A stretch of 64,000 nt of DNA from Parerythrobacter lacustris (GCF_024626475.1 NZ_JANKHH010000003.1:248001-312000), one strand, 5' to 3'; counted from the stretch's first letter, positions 34,890 through 43,954 are shown. Program-made: numbers and translations. The notes: generated by a model not told the origin, from the letters alone.

Positions 34890-35243
34890 CCTATATCGGT
34901 GCTGCCCGTTTCGGCGGGATATGGCGATAAATGGCCTCGTGTAATAGACGCAACGGACCCGGGGGCAGTACCCGGCGGCTCCACCACCGAACCCCACAGG
35001 GGCGCGATGACGGGGCCGAACCAGGATCGACGTGTGTTGAAAGACGTGTGTTTTCGCCCGGGCTGAGTAACCCGTAAAACTGTTCACAACACACAAGTGC
35101 CAACGATAACGAAGCACTCGCAATCGCAGCGTAATGTGACGGGCTAACGCCCTGAAGTTACAAAGCTAAAGCGCGGTTGGACCCACCGGGCAACAGAAGC
35201 GGATTCCGGGGCTCCGGGGGTAGCTAGCAACAGAAACCCCCAC
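34890..35243 (+). ncRNA. ssrA: tmRNA, circularly permuted two-piece form
   Basis: The order is acceptor piece first, coding piece second, as in alphaproteobacteria. CGGCTCC plus ACCA at 34976-34986 is the 3' acceptor end; after a 25-base spacer the 5' acceptor strand GGGGCCG starts at 35012, then GAACCAGGATCGACG. The tag frame at 35099-35134 reads ANDNEALAIAA and stops at TAA. Processing of the spacer gives two RNAs that pair through the acceptor stem. tmRNA rescues stalled ribosomes with SmpB. Outer limits are approximate. Confidence 0.93.
35099..35134 (+). other. tmRNA tag reading frame
   Basis: GCC AAC GAT AAC GAA GCA CTC GCA ATC GCA GCG TAA encodes ANDNEALAIAA, a proteolysis tag of the usual AA-ending type. 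Confidence 0.93.
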
Positions 35244-35265
35244 CTTTCGAATCTTGCGATATTTA

Positions 35266-35287
35266 CTCACACGAAGACACGAAGATG
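35266..35287. repeat. Left 22-bp inverted repeat of the GxxExxY cassette
   Basis: The repeat consists of two ACACGAAG units and begins CTCACACGAAGACACG. Its exact complement is at 35696-35717. It sits 13 bases before the end of the GxxExxY gene at 35300. Confidence 0.9.
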
Positions 35288-35299
35288 TCGGCGTTTCCG

Positions 35300-35698
35300 T
35301 CAATGTGCGTGGTAGTCATTTGCTATCCGCCGGAGGCCCGATTTTAGCGTGGCTTCGCCAAAGTTCATCAGCAGTCCAAGCGGCAACTGCATAACGCGCA
35401 AATAGGTCAGCACCTGCTTGCCGTGAACGGCGGTAAGCCGCTCGACGGATTTGAGCTCCACCACCAATCTGGATTCGACGAGCAAGTCGATCTTGAATGC
35501 GTTGTCTACGACAACGCTCCTATGTCGGAGCGTGACCGGAACTTGGCGCGCAACCGATAGCCCGCGGGCAGCCAACTCCGTGTACATCAATTGCTCATAG
35601 GCGCTTTCCAGCAGACCGGGACCTAAGTCTCGATGCAGGTGAAATCCGCAATCTATGACAATTGCAGCGACGCGCTCCAGTTCATCATCGCGCAACAT
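35300..35698 (-). CDS. GxxExxY protein
   Basis: A 132-residue protein named for its motif, here GPGLLESAYE (Gly-x2-Glu-x2-Tyr context). ATG 35698 lies within the right inverted repeat and is preferred over a longer frame that runs into the next gene. VDNAFKIDLLVESRLVVELK has the spaced Asp and Glu-x-Lys of the PD-(D/E)XK nuclease fold, so a nucleic-acid role is possible but unproven. These genes occur in scattered copies in many bacteria, often inside repeats, as here. Confidence 0.85.
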   Translation of the reverse strand: MLRDDELERVAAIVIDCGFHLHRDLGPGLLESAYEQLMYTELAARGLSVARQVPVTLRHRSVVVDNAFKIDLLVESRLVVELKSVERLTAVHGKQVLTYLRVMQLPLGLLMNFGEATLKSGLRRIANDYHAH

Positions 35699-35717
35699 CT
35701 TCGTGTCTTCGTGTGAG
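35696..35717. repeat. Right 22-bp inverted repeat of the GxxExxY cassette
   Basis: The exact complement of 35266-35287. The start codon of the GxxExxY gene (CAT at 35696-35698 on this strand) is the inner end of the repeat. Confidence 0.9.
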
Positions 35718-35721
35718 ATTG

Positions 35722-35967
35722 TTAGCTTTCCGCGCTTGATGCCGCCTGAACCCGCTCCCGCTCGTACCGCAGGCAATCGAGGATCTTCGCGCCTGCCAGG
35801 AATACCGCGCCGGTGGTGGCGAGGAACAGCAGCTTTCCGCCCCAGCCGGGATAGTCGACGAGATATTGCGAGCCGCGCGCGGTAGCGCCGAGCGCCAGCG
35901 CGTAGATGATCAGAAAGGCCTCAACCCTCGTCTTGATGACGAACAGCCTGCCGATCTTCTGCCACAT
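35722..35967 (-). CDS. Small membrane protein of unknown function, 81 aa
   Basis: ATG 35967 begins MWQKIGRLFVIKTRVEAFLI; helix one is VEAFLIIYALALGATARG, helix two KLLFLATTGAVFLAGAKIL, and a short Arg/Glu-rich tail follows. The frame upstream to 36423 overlaps the astB gene and is not coding. It ends five bases before the GxxExxY cassette. No domain is recognised. Confidence 0.65.
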   Translation of the reverse strand: MWQKIGRLFVIKTRVEAFLIIYALALGATARGSQYLVDYPGWGGKLLFLATTGAVFLAGAKILDCLRYERERVQAASSAES

Positions 35968-36089
35968 GCGCGCCTCGCCTCTCGTTAACATTTCACAACG
36001 CAAACACCGTGCCAGCAACGCGTTCGCGCGGCATGCGGTGGTTAACGGGTGAGGGCAGTGTAAACGCTTCCGACGACGTGTCGAGCGCG

Positions 36090-37340
36090 TTAACCGAGTT
36101 CGGCGAGGTCGAGAGATTCCAACAGTTTGCCACGTGCAGTTCGAACGCTTTCGGCGAGCGCGGGGTCCCCGATATCCGACGGGTCGACCTGCTCCGGCCA
36201 CCACTCGCCGATGACTTTCGCGAGCAGATCGGCCTTGGCTTCGGACAGCATGAAGCGCGGGTCGACCGTTGCCGGATCGGCCACCACGCGCAGCCGCAGG
36301 CAGGCAGGGCCACCGCCGTTCGCCATGCTCTGGCGCACGTCGACCGGTATCACCTGCCGGATCGGCCCGTTCGAGGCGAGCATTGATTCGCACCAGGCCC
36401 ACACACTGGCGCTTTCGCGGCATTCCTCGGGCACGACCAGCGCCATCTCGCCTGAGGGCAGGGTGAGGAGCTGGGCATTGAACAGATAGGTCTTGATCGC
36501 TTCGGCGAGGCTCACCGAGTTCGACGACACTTCGACCACCTCCAGCGCGGGGAAGGCGGTGCGGATCGCCTCATACGCTGCATCGCGGTCGGCAAACGCC
36601 TCTTCATGTGCAAACAGCACTCGCTCGTTGGCGACCGCGACAACATCGTTGTGAAACGCGCCGGCTTCGATCGCGGCGGGGTTCTGCTCGATGAATATCG
36701 TGCGTGCCGGGTCGAGCCCGTGGAGCCGGGCGACCGCGCGGCTGGCCTGTTCGTGCTGGCGGGCGGGGAATTTGCCTCCCGGTCGGCCATAGACGAACAC
36801 CTCGACCCCCGGCGCGCCATGCCCTTCGCAAAAGCGCATGTGGTTGGCCGCACCCTCGTCGCCGAAGCTCGGCGGCACGGCTTCGTGTACAGTGAAGTGC
36901 TCACGGTCGCCGAAAGCGATGTCGAGCTGCGCCTTGGTGTCGCGCCATTCCTGCGCCCGATGGACCATGGTTACGAGGTTCGCAGGGGTCAGGTGGCATT
37001 TGCCGTCAGCGGTATCGGGCGCGGGGCTGACCGTCGCGGCATTGGCGGTCCACATCGAACTGGCCGACCATGCCGCGGCGAGCAAGGCTCGGTCTGTGGC
37101 CGGATCAACCGCTAGGCGGCGCAAGGTTTCATCGTACGGGCGCGGCAACGGCAGGAAAAACCCTTGCGCCAGCCCACGTGCCATGTTGCCGCGCATCTTG
37201 GCCACACCCTGCAGTGCCGCCGCGCGCGGATAAGACGGGTCGCCCTTGTGGCTCGCGCTGGCGATATTGCCGAGGCTGAGACCCGCGTAATTGTGCGACG
37301 GGCCGACGATGCCGTCGAAATTGATTTCTTGCAGTGGCAT
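36090..37340 (-). CDS. astB: N-succinylarginine dihydrolase
   Basis: A 416-residue enzyme from ATG 37340 that hydrolyses N2-succinylarginine to N2-succinylornithine, CO2 and ammonia in the arginine succinyltransferase pathway. The start MPLQEINFDGIVGPSHNYAG is the family's N-terminus; GAFHNDVVAVANE and NGGGPACLRLRV carry the catalytic His and Cys of the amidinotransferase fold. It is downstream of astA with a 125-base gap that holds a repeat element. Other pathway genes (astC, astD, astE) are not in the window. Confidence 0.94.
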   Translation of the reverse strand: MPLQEINFDGIVGPSHNYAGLSLGNIASASHKGDPSYPRAAALQGVAKMRGNMARGLAQGFFLPLPRPYDETLRRLAVDPATDRALLAAAWSASSMWTANAATVSPAPDTADGKCHLTPANLVTMVHRAQEWRDTKAQLDIAFGDREHFTVHEAVPPSFGDEGAANHMRFCEGHGAPGVEVFVYGRPGGKFPARQHEQASRAVARLHGLDPARTIFIEQNPAAIEAGAFHNDVVAVANERVLFAHEEAFADRDAAYEAIRTAFPALEVVEVSSNSVSLAEAIKTYLFNAQLLTLPSGEMALVVPEECRESASVWAWCESMLASNGPIRQVIPVDVRQSMANGGGPACLRLRVVADPATVDPRFMLSEAKADLLAKVIGEWWPEQVDPSDIGDPALAESVRTARGKLLESLDLAELG

Positions 37341-37351
37341 GTTTTCAAACT

Positions 37352-37456
37352 CGTCATTGCGAGCGACCGGAGGTCGCGCGGCAATCCATGGTCGAACATA
37401 TCGGCAAGACGAGCGGGCCATGGATCGCCGCGTCGCTGCGCTCCTCGCGAAGACGG
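37352..37456. repeat. CGTCATTGCGAG-type inverted repeat inside the ast operon
   Basis: It opens CGTCATTGCGAGCGACC and ends CTCGCGAAGACGG, with CAATCCATGG and CCATGGATCG in the middle. It resembles the element at 44851-44938. It lies between astA and astB and has no ORF. Confidence 0.7.
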
Positions 37457-37465
37457 ATTAGGTGC

Positions 37466-38482
37466 TCACCGCGCCACGCTCCACACGATATCGCCCGGCT
37501 GTACGTCGAGCGTCTCGGCAGCCGTGGCATCGATGGTGACCGAGCCGTCGGGATTGATGCAACGCTCGCCATAGCAGCTGCGGAAGCCGTCGAGATGGCT
37601 GGTCGCGAGCAGCGCGCGCTCGCCGCCCTCGCAATCGACCGCCTCGACCGTTGCGTGCTTCGCTTCCTTCACGCTCTTCACTTGGTCGGTCCGCGCCAGC
37701 ATGGTCGGCCCGCCGTCGAAGATGTCGACGTAGCCGTCGTAGGAGAATCCCTCGTTCTCGAGCATAGTCATCGCCGCGCGGCCGGTGGGGTGGGGCAGGC
37801 CGATCACGCTGCGCGCATCGTCATTGAGCATGGCGACATAGACCGGGTGTTTGGGCATCAGGTCGGCGATGAACTGGTTGCCGTTGATAGCGTTGAAATA
37901 GTCGGCTTCCTGGAACGTCATGCCGAAGAACCGCCCGGCGACCCCGTCCCAAAACGGCGATCCGCCGCGGTCGTCGATGATGCCGCGCAGTTCCGCCAGC
38001 ACGCGGTCGGCGAAGCGCGCGCGGTGCATGGCGATGAACAGGTAGCGGCTGCGCGCGAGCAGCAGGCCGAGCCCGCCGGCGCGCTCGTTGGGATGCAGGA
38101 ACAACCCGCCGACCTCGCTCGCACCTTCGAGGTCGGTTGTCAGGCCCAGAATCTCCGCCCGCACGGTGCGGTCGAGTTCCTGTGAATGCTGCGACAGCGT
38201 GCTCAGGCGATAGGAATAGAACGGCCATTGCTGTCCGACCTGGCTGAACATCTGGCAGGTGCCGCGCACCGCACCGGTTTGCGTGTTCTCGAGGATCAGC
38301 ACGAACTGGTCGTCGCCCAGCCTGTCCTCGTCGCGCGCAAAGGCCTGCTCGGCGCGGTCGAGCTTGCTGGCAAGCGCCTTGCGGTCGGCGGGCAGATTGG
38401 TGAAGCCGCCGCCGGTCAGCTTGGCCATTTCGTACAGCGGTTCGAGATCGGAAGCGCGCGCGGCGCGCAGGCGGAAGGTCAA
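37466..38482 (-). CDS. astA: Arginine N-succinyltransferase
   Basis: A 338-residue enzyme transferring succinyl from succinyl-CoA to arginine, the first step of the pathway. TTG 38482 is chosen since it overlaps the upstream stop in TTGA (38482-38479). Family blocks are VGGLFLHPNERAGGLGLLLA, GGSPFWDGVAGRFFGMTFQE, ADYFNAINGNQFIADLMPKH and ALLATSHLDGFRSC. The upstream gene encodes an M20 hydrolase; both precede astB on one transcript. Confidence 0.93.
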   Translation of the reverse strand: MTFRLRAARASDLEPLYEMAKLTGGGFTNLPADRKALASKLDRAEQAFARDEDRLGDDQFVLILENTQTGAVRGTCQMFSQVGQQWPFYSYRLSTLSQHSQELDRTVRAEILGLTTDLEGASEVGGLFLHPNERAGGLGLLLARSRYLFIAMHRARFADRVLAELRGIIDDRGGSPFWDGVAGRFFGMTFQEADYFNAINGNQFIADLMPKHPVYVAMLNDDARSVIGLPHPTGRAAMTMLENEGFSYDGYVDIFDGGPTMLARTDQVKSVKEAKHATVEAVDCEGGERALLATSHLDGFRSCYGERCINPDGSVTIDATAAETLDVQPGDIVWSVAR

Positions 38483-39687
38483 AGCGGGTCCCCCGATGCA
38501 AGTCTGTGCAGCACGAGCGCGGACAGGGCCGCCCGCTCGCGCAGCGATGAAACGATCATATACTCGTCGGGCGAATGGATCGCCCCGCCGCGCACACCCA
38601 TGGTGTCGACCACCGGGATCCCGCAGGCGGCGATGTTGTTGCCGTCGCACACCCCGCCGGACGGCTGCCAGCCGATCTGTTGCCCGAGCGAGGCGCCGCA
38701 ATTGCGCACCAGATCGAACAGTTTCTGCGCGCGGCGGTCGACCGTCTTGGGCGGGCGGGTGATGCCGCCGTGGCGATGGATGGAGACCTCGTGTGCCTGT
38801 TGCACTTCGCCGATCAGCATCGCCAGCCCCGTCTCGAAGCGGTCGGCGTCGTCGGGGCTGCGAGGGCGGATATTGAACCGCAGCACAGCATGGTCCGGCA
38901 CGACATTGTTCGCTGCGCCGCCGTCGATTTTCGCCGGGTTGACCGGGCAGTCTTCGCGCTGGAGCCGCTTGACGCCCAGCACCAGTGCCGCCGCCGCAAC
39001 GATGGCGTTGCGCCCGTCCTGCGGATTGCGCCCGGCGTGGGCGGACTTGCCGGTGATCGTGAGCGAATAGTTCCCGCTGCCGCCACGCGCGTGCGCCAGC
39101 GTGCCGTCGGGCAGGGCGGAGGGTTCGTAGGTCAGCGCGGCGTATTTGCCTTGCGCCAGTCGCTCGATCAGCGGGGCGGAGGCGAGCGAGCCGGTTTCCT
39201 CGTCCGAATTGATCAGCACGTCGTAGCCGATGCGATGTGCGTCTTCGCTCATCTCGAACGCCTTGAGCGCGTGGAGGATGACCGCGATCCCGCCCTTCAT
39301 GTCGGCGAGGCCGGGGCCGTTCAGCGTGTCCTCGTCAAGCCACTGCTGGAGCTGGAACGGGTGATCCTTGGGGAACACCGTGTCCATGTGCCCGGTGAAC
39401 AGCAGCCGCCGCTCCGCCGCAGGTCGCACGCGCAGCACCATGTGCCTGCCGAATTGCCGCTCCACCTCGCGCCCGTCGGGGTCGATCGCGGTCACCGGCG
39501 CGGGTTCGACCAGCTCAAGATCGCCGGGCAGGGCGGAATAGGCGTCGGCCAGCATGCCGGTCAGATCGGCCAGTCCGTCAAGGTTCGCCGTGCCGGTGTT
39601 GATCGCGCTCCATTCGCAGGCGTGCGCGAGCATTGCATCCTGCTCGATCGGCGCGATCAGCGCTTCGGTCTGGCTATCCGGTTTCAT
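38479..39687 (-). CDS. M20-family hydrolase of the ast operon
   Basis: A 402-residue zinc peptidase-like hydrolase with an M20 core: TGHMDTVFPK (metal His and Asp), GLADMKGG, SDEETGS (general base Glu and metal Glu) and GKSAHAGRNPQDGRNA. ATG 39687 is used rather than a TTG two codons upstream. The overlap with astA and the family's deacylase and desuccinylase activities make it a candidate replacement for AstE, which is an M14 enzyme (inference). It has no signal peptide. Confidence 0.85.
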   Translation of the reverse strand: MKPDSQTEALIAPIEQDAMLAHACEWSAINTGTANLDGLADLTGMLADAYSALPGDLELVEPAPVTAIDPDGREVERQFGRHMVLRVRPAAERRLLFTGHMDTVFPKDHPFQLQQWLDEDTLNGPGLADMKGGIAVILHALKAFEMSEDAHRIGYDVLINSDEETGSLASAPLIERLAQGKYAALTYEPSALPDGTLAHARGGSGNYSLTITGKSAHAGRNPQDGRNAIVAAAALVLGVKRLQREDCPVNPAKIDGGAANNVVPDHAVLRFNIRPRSPDDADRFETGLAMLIGEVQQAHEVSIHRHGGITRPPKTVDRRAQKLFDLVRNCGASLGQQIGWQPSGGVCDGNNIAACGIPVVDTMGVRGGAIHSPDEYMIVSSLRERAALSALVLHRLASGDPL

Positions 39688-39801
39688 CTGCAACCGGCTC
39701 TAGCGGGGGATCGGCGCAGCCTCCACCCCTGTTCTTAACATGGGGGCTAGCCAGCCTTGGCGACAGAGACGGCGAAGGTCTGGCGCATTGTCACCATCTT
39801 T

Positions 39802-39870
39802 GTCATCCCCGCGCACGCGGGGATCCAAGACGACCCCGGTGCCATGGATTCCCGCGTGCGCGGGAATGAC
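39802..39870. repeat. GTCATCCCCGCG-type inverted repeat, copy 1
   Basis: Arms of 26 bases at 39802-39827 and 39845-39870 (opening GTCATCCCCGCGCACGCGGG) with a short spacer. A second copy is at 53171-53239. The gap from 39688 to 40041 otherwise shows only AT-richer sequence before glcB and no ORF. Confidence 0.85.
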
Positions 39871-40041
39871 AACGAGAGGGCAAACTGATCGCGAGGAATA
39901 CAACCGCAATTTGAATAGAGCGGGGCTTTGAGGCGTTGCAAAGCCGCGCCCGCTTGGCCATAGCGCGCCTCGTCCTCCCCGGGATTTGCCGCTATCATTC
40001 CCTCGTGCACCCGCGTGCGCGAAGCAAATTTGTGAGGATTC

Positions 40042-42144
40042 ATGACCGATTACGTCACGCGCGCCGGATTGCAGGTGTACCCCGGCCTGGCCGACTTGCT
40101 CGAGACGCAGGTACTTCCGGTGCTCGGCCGCGATGCCGATGCCTTCTGGCTCGGCTTTGCGTCGCTCCTCGCCGAAATGGCCCCGCGCAACCGCGAGCTG
40201 CTGGTCAGACGCGACACGCTGCAGGCGCAGATCGACGCCTGGCACAAGGATCGCGCGGGCCAGACGCACGATGCGGCCGCCTATCGCGCCTTCCTCGAGG
40301 AAATCGGCTATCTCGTCCCCGAGCCCGCGCCGTTCACCATCGGCACCGGGAATGTCGATGCGGAAATCGCGACCATGGCCGGGCCGCAGCTGGTGGTCCC
40401 AATCCTCAATGCACGCTTCCTGCTCAACGCCGCCAATGCGCGCTGGGGGAGCCTCTACGATGCGTTTTACGGCACCGACGCGCTCGACGCGCCGGCAGCG
40501 CTTCCCGGCAGCTACGACGAGCTGCGCGGGCAGGCGGTGATCGCGCGCGGGCGCAGGTTCCTCGATGAAACCTTGCCGCTGGCCGATGGCAGCTGGACCA
40601 AGATCGCGGGCCGCGACGACATCGTACTCGCCGATCCCGGGCAATACGTCGGCGAGACCGCCAGTGGCATGCTGTTCCGCAACAACGGATTACATGTCGA
40701 GGTCGTGTTCGACCCGGAATCCCCGATCGGGCAGGGCGACCGCGCGGGCATCGCCGACATCAACCTCGAAGCCGCGCTGACGACGATCTGTGACTGCGAG
40801 GACTCGGTCGCGGCGGTGGATGGCGAGGACAAGACGCTCGCCTACACCAACTGGCTCGGGCTGATCCGCGGCGATTTGCAGGAAACTTTCGAGAAAGGCG
40901 GCGCGCAGATGACCCGCGCGCTCAACGCCGACAAGCTCTACCGCGACGCCGACGGCAACCAGCACGCGCTGAACGGGCGCAGCCTGCTGTTCGTGCGCAA
41001 TGTCGGGCATCTGATGACCAATCCGGCGATCCTGCTGGAGGATGGCTCCGAAATCCCCGAAGGCATCATGGACGCGGTGTTCACCAGCGCGATCGGCGCG
41101 CTCGACGTGGAAGGCCATGCCGAGCATGGCAACAGCCGCCACGGTAGCATCTATATCGTCAAGCCGAAGATGCACGGGCCGGAGGAATGCGCCTTCACCA
41201 ACGACCTGTTCGATGCGGTGGAGGACCTTCTCGCCCTGCCGCGCCACACGATCAAGGTCGGGGTGATGGACGAGGAACGACGCACCTCGGCCAACCTCGC
41301 CGCCTGCATCCACGCGGTGAAGGACCGCATCGTGTTCATCAACACCGGCTTCCTCGACCGCACGGGGGACGAGATCCACACCTCGATGCAGGCCGGGCCG
41401 ATGATCCGCAAGGGCGCAATGAAGACCAGCGGCTGGCTCGCCGCCTACGAGAAGCGCAACGTCGGGATCGGCCTGAAGCACGGCCTCTCGGGCAAGGCGC
41501 AGATCGGCAAGGGCATGTGGGCCGCGCCCGACCTGATGGGTCAGATGATGATCGAGAAGATCGGCCATCTGAAGGCAGGGGCCAACACCGCCTGGGTCCC
41601 TTCGCCTACCGCCGCCACGCTCCACGCACTGCATTACCACCAGTGCGACGTCTTCGAGGTCCAGCAGGGCCTCGGCGATATCCCGCCGGTGGACGAGCTG
41701 CTGGCAATCCCGCTGGCGGATGGCACCAACTGGTCCGAAGACGAAGTGCGCGAGGAGCTCGACAACAACGCGCAAGGGTTGCTCGGCTACGTCGTGCGCT
41801 GGATCGACGCCGGGGTCGGCTGCTCCAAGGTGCCGGACATCAACGACGTCGGCCTGATGGAAGATCGCGCGACGTTGCGCATTTCGTCGCAGCACATGGC
41901 CAACTGGCTACTCCACGGCGTGTGCAGCCGTGAGCAGGTGATGGACAGCCTCCACCGCATGGCCGCCAAGGTCGACGCGCAGAATGCGGGTGACCCGTTC
42001 TACCAGCCGATGGCGGGCAACTGGGACACCAGCCTCGCCTTCAAGGCGGCGTACGAACTGGTGTTCAAAGGCGTCGAGCAACCGAGCGGTTACACCGAAC
42101 CGCTGCTTCACGCTTGGAGGTTGCGAGAGAAGGCAACGGGTTAA
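40042..42144 (+). CDS. glcB: Malate synthase G
   Basis: A 700-residue enzyme condensing glyoxylate and acetyl-CoA to malate in the glyoxylate cycle. ATG 40042 follows TGAGGATTC. It keeps the G-type layout: [20 protein letters not shown], the central catalytic TIM barrel ([40 protein letters not shown]) and [20 protein letters not shown], and a C-terminal helical plug with [15 protein letters not shown]. Isocitrate lyase is not in the window. The single gene is flanked by repeats upstream and a low-GC islet downstream. Confidence 0.97.
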   Translation: MTDYVTRAGLQVYPGLADLLETQVLPVLGRDADAFWLGFASLLAEMAPRNRELLVRRDTLQAQIDAWHKDRAGQTHDAAAYRAFLEEIGYLVPEPAPFTIGTGNVDAEIATMAGPQLVVPILNARFLLNAANARWGSLYDAFYGTDALDAPAALPGSYDELRGQAVIARGRRFLDETLPLADGSWTKIAGRDDIVLADPGQYVGETASGMLFRNNGLHVEVVFDPESPIGQGDRAGIADINLEAALTTICDCEDSVAAVDGEDKTLAYTNWLGLIRGDLQETFEKGGAQMTRALNADKLYRDADGNQHALNGRSLLFVRNVGHLMTNPAILLEDGSEIPEGIMDAVFTSAIGALDVEGHAEHGNSRHGSIYIVKPKMHGPEECAFTNDLFDAVEDLLALPRHTIKVGVMDEERRTSANLAACIHAVKDRIVFINTGFLDRTGDEIHTSMQAGPMIRKGAMKTSGWLAAYEKRNVGIGLKHGLSGKAQIGKGMWAAPDLMGQMMIEKIGHLKAGANTAWVPSPTAATLHALHYHQCDVFEVQQGLGDIPPVDELLAIPLADGTNWSEDEVREELDNNAQGLLGYVVRWIDAGVGCSKVPDINDVGLMEDRATLRISSQHMANWLLHGVCSREQVMDSLHRMAAKVDAQNAGDPFYQPMAGNWDTSLAFKAAYELVFKGVEQPSGYTEPLLHAWRLREKATG

Positions 42145-42215
42145 GCAAATCAGCCTATTATCGTTGATGTAGTTCCCGAAATCGAGGATATCTCGCGTTC
42201 TGGAGGGTTGTCGCG

Positions 42216-42770
42216 ATGTGGGGACTGCGTATCGAGTACGCGCTTTTTGCTGGACTTGCTGCTGCAATTATTGGCTTGATACTCAAGTACTTAGGCTATC
42301 AGCATCCGGCTACTGGGCCGGATAGGCCTCGCTATCGACCATATCTGATTGCCTTGTCCGGCATACTTTTTGTCGGATTGCTATATTTGCAGGCCCGGAC
42401 CGGGAGGGGCCTCGACCAGCATCTCGGGTGCGCTATTTTTGGGTGTGAAACGCAGCCTTTAAACAACGGCGGATCGCCCGTCGAAGTTCGAGATGAATCT
42501 GCATTCTCTAGCTGCGTGCGTGAATTGAAAGCGCAGTTCACCTGCGAGGGGTTTCTTGAGTATGCATCGCGTTCAGATACTGTCATTTTACGAAACGATC
42601 CACGAAACTACACCCTGGATGAACCGATCGAATTGGCTGTGGCAATAGCGCAGACGAAGTTAATTGTTGGCGACCAGAACTATAACGCTTGCCAAATATT
42701 CGAGGAGTCAGTGAGAGAAAGTTGCAAAACGCTTTCAAATGTTGGCCAAAGCGATCTCGGAAGTCGTTAG
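42216..42770 (+). CDS. Membrane protein of unknown function, 184 aa
   Basis: ATG 42216 with GGAGGG upstream. Two helices (ALFAGLAAAIIGLILKYLGY and YLIALSGILFVGLLYLQ) precede a soluble C-terminal domain with paired Cys (FSSCVRELKAQFTCEGF, YNACQIFEESVRESC) that may form disulfides. The gene is markedly AT-richer than its neighbours. No family is recognised. It sits beside an rsmA pseudogene fragment, so the segment 42.1-43.1 kb looks like foreign or unstable DNA. Confidence 0.65.
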   Translation: MWGLRIEYALFAGLAAAIIGLILKYLGYQHPATGPDRPRYRPYLIALSGILFVGLLYLQARTGRGLDQHLGCAIFGCETQPLNNGGSPVEVRDESAFSSCVRELKAQFTCEGFLEYASRSDTVILRNDPRNYTLDEPIELAVAIAQTKLIVGDQNYNACQIFEESVRESCKTLSNVGQSDLGSR

Positions 42771-43057
42771 GGAAGCATTGCCTTCGCAACGCTGACAAAG
42801 TCCGCCACGCTTTTTGCTTCCGCCCGCCGCGTTTCGTCAAGGCCCACGTCTGGTGTTCTTCGTGCGCACCAATATACTTTTGCGGCCTTCGCGCAAAATC
42901 TTGGGCCGCTGGCCGAAGGTAGCCTCGATTTGCCGCTCCAGTTTGCGCGCGGAATCGCCTTCCGGCCTCTCATCGAGGGTCACATGGGCGATCCACCCAT
43001 TACCTTCGGTGGCGGGGGTGAAGGTGCTGCGGTGTACCTCTATCGCCACATCATGGA
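42767..43057 (-). pseudogene. Decayed 3' fragment of rsmA (ksgA)
   Basis: On the minus strand the fragment reads IEVHRSTFTP then SARKLERQIEATFGQRPKIL, and in another frame GLDETRRAEAKSVADFVSVA. These match the C-terminal third of the intact RsmA at 44009-44836 (MKVHRSAFTP, SARMLERLTEAAFGQRRKML, GIDETRRAETLGVADYIALA). One extra base near 43016 and a lost base after it offset the frame between them (PPPKVM versus ATEGNG), and a further shift occurs near 42860. It ends in a stop just past the membrane-protein gene. It is not expressed as an enzyme. Confidence 0.8.
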
Positions 43058-43135
43058 ATGGGCGGCCGAACAGTCACCCCAGATTGCCGCGAAGATGGTG
43101 CAGACAGACCCGGCGCTGAACCGGCCCGCAATCAG

Positions 43136-43954
43136 CTAGGCTGCTTCCGCCGCCTTCGCCGCTTCCAGCGTCTTGCGCCGCCGGCCCCGCTGCACGATAT
43201 TGAGGATCTCCACCCCGACCGAGAAGCCCATCGCGGCGTAGATATAGCCCTTCGGCACGTGGAAGCCGAAGCCGTCGGCGATCAGCACCAATCCGATCAT
43301 CACCAGGAAGGCGAGCGCGAGCATCACCAGCGTCGGGTTCTTCTCGATAAAGCGCGCCAGCGGATCGGCAGCGACCATCATCACGCCGACGGTGATGACC
43401 ACAGCGGCGACCATGATCGGGATATGATCGGTCATGCCCACGGCGGTGAGGATCGAATCGATCGAGAATATGAGGTCGATCGCGATGATCTGCACGATCA
43501 CCGCGCCGAAGGTGGCGGTGGCGGCGGCGGCAACGCCCGGCGTCTTGTCGAGCAGGTCGCCGCTGTCGTCACCCGGCTCCATCGAATGGTGGATCTCCTT
43601 GGTCGCCTTCCACAGCAGGAAGAAACCGCCGGCGAGCAGGATCAGGTCGCGGCCTGAAAACGCCGTCTCGAAAGTCGCATCGCCATATTCGTTCGGTGCG
43701 CCCGATATGCCGAGATCGAACAGCGGTGTCTGCAAGGTCACGATCCAGCCGATCACCATCAGCAGGCCGATCCGCATGATCAGTGCGAGCGAAAGGCCGA
43801 TGCGCCGCGCCTTCTGCTGTTGATGTTCGGGCAGCTTGTTCGACAGGATCGCGATGAAGATGAGGTTGTCGATCCCGAGGACCACCTCGAGCGCGATCAG
43901 GGTGAGCAGCGCCAGCCAAGCGGCGGGATCGGAGAGGAGTGCCATGATATCCAT
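43136..43954 (-). CDS. TerC family membrane protein
   Basis: A 272-residue integral membrane protein from ATG 43954 (MDIMALLSD; ATG 43945 is possible). Seven or so helices include the two acidic signatures LEVVLGIDNLIFIAIL and IIAIDLIFSIDSILTAVGMT. TerC/Alx proteins handle manganese or other metal ions, or tellurite resistance in name only. No tellurite cluster is present. It is located between the rsmA fragment and rsmA itself, all minus. Confidence 0.9.
   Translation of the reverse strand: MDIMALLSDPAAWLALLTLIALEVVLGIDNLIFIAILSNKLPEHQQQKARRIGLSLALIMRIGLLMVIGWIVTLQTPLFDLGISGAPNEYGDATFETAFSGRDLILLAGGFFLLWKATKEIHHSMEPGDDSGDLLDKTPGVAAAATATFGAVIVQIIAIDLIFSIDSILTAVGMTDHIPIMVAAVVITVGVMMVAADPLARFIEKNPTLVMLALAFLVMIGLVLIADGFGFHVPKGYIYAAMGFSVGVEILNIVQRGRRRKTLEAAKAAEAA

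Noticed and set aside
35699-35776. Longer GxxExxY protein starting at 35776
   Set aside because: It would cross the inverted repeat and overlap the next gene; the family begins at the repeat's ATG.
43058-43139. Short plus-strand frame ending AAKMVQTDPALNRPAIS
   Set aside because: It runs through the rsmA pseudogene and has no start signal or family match.
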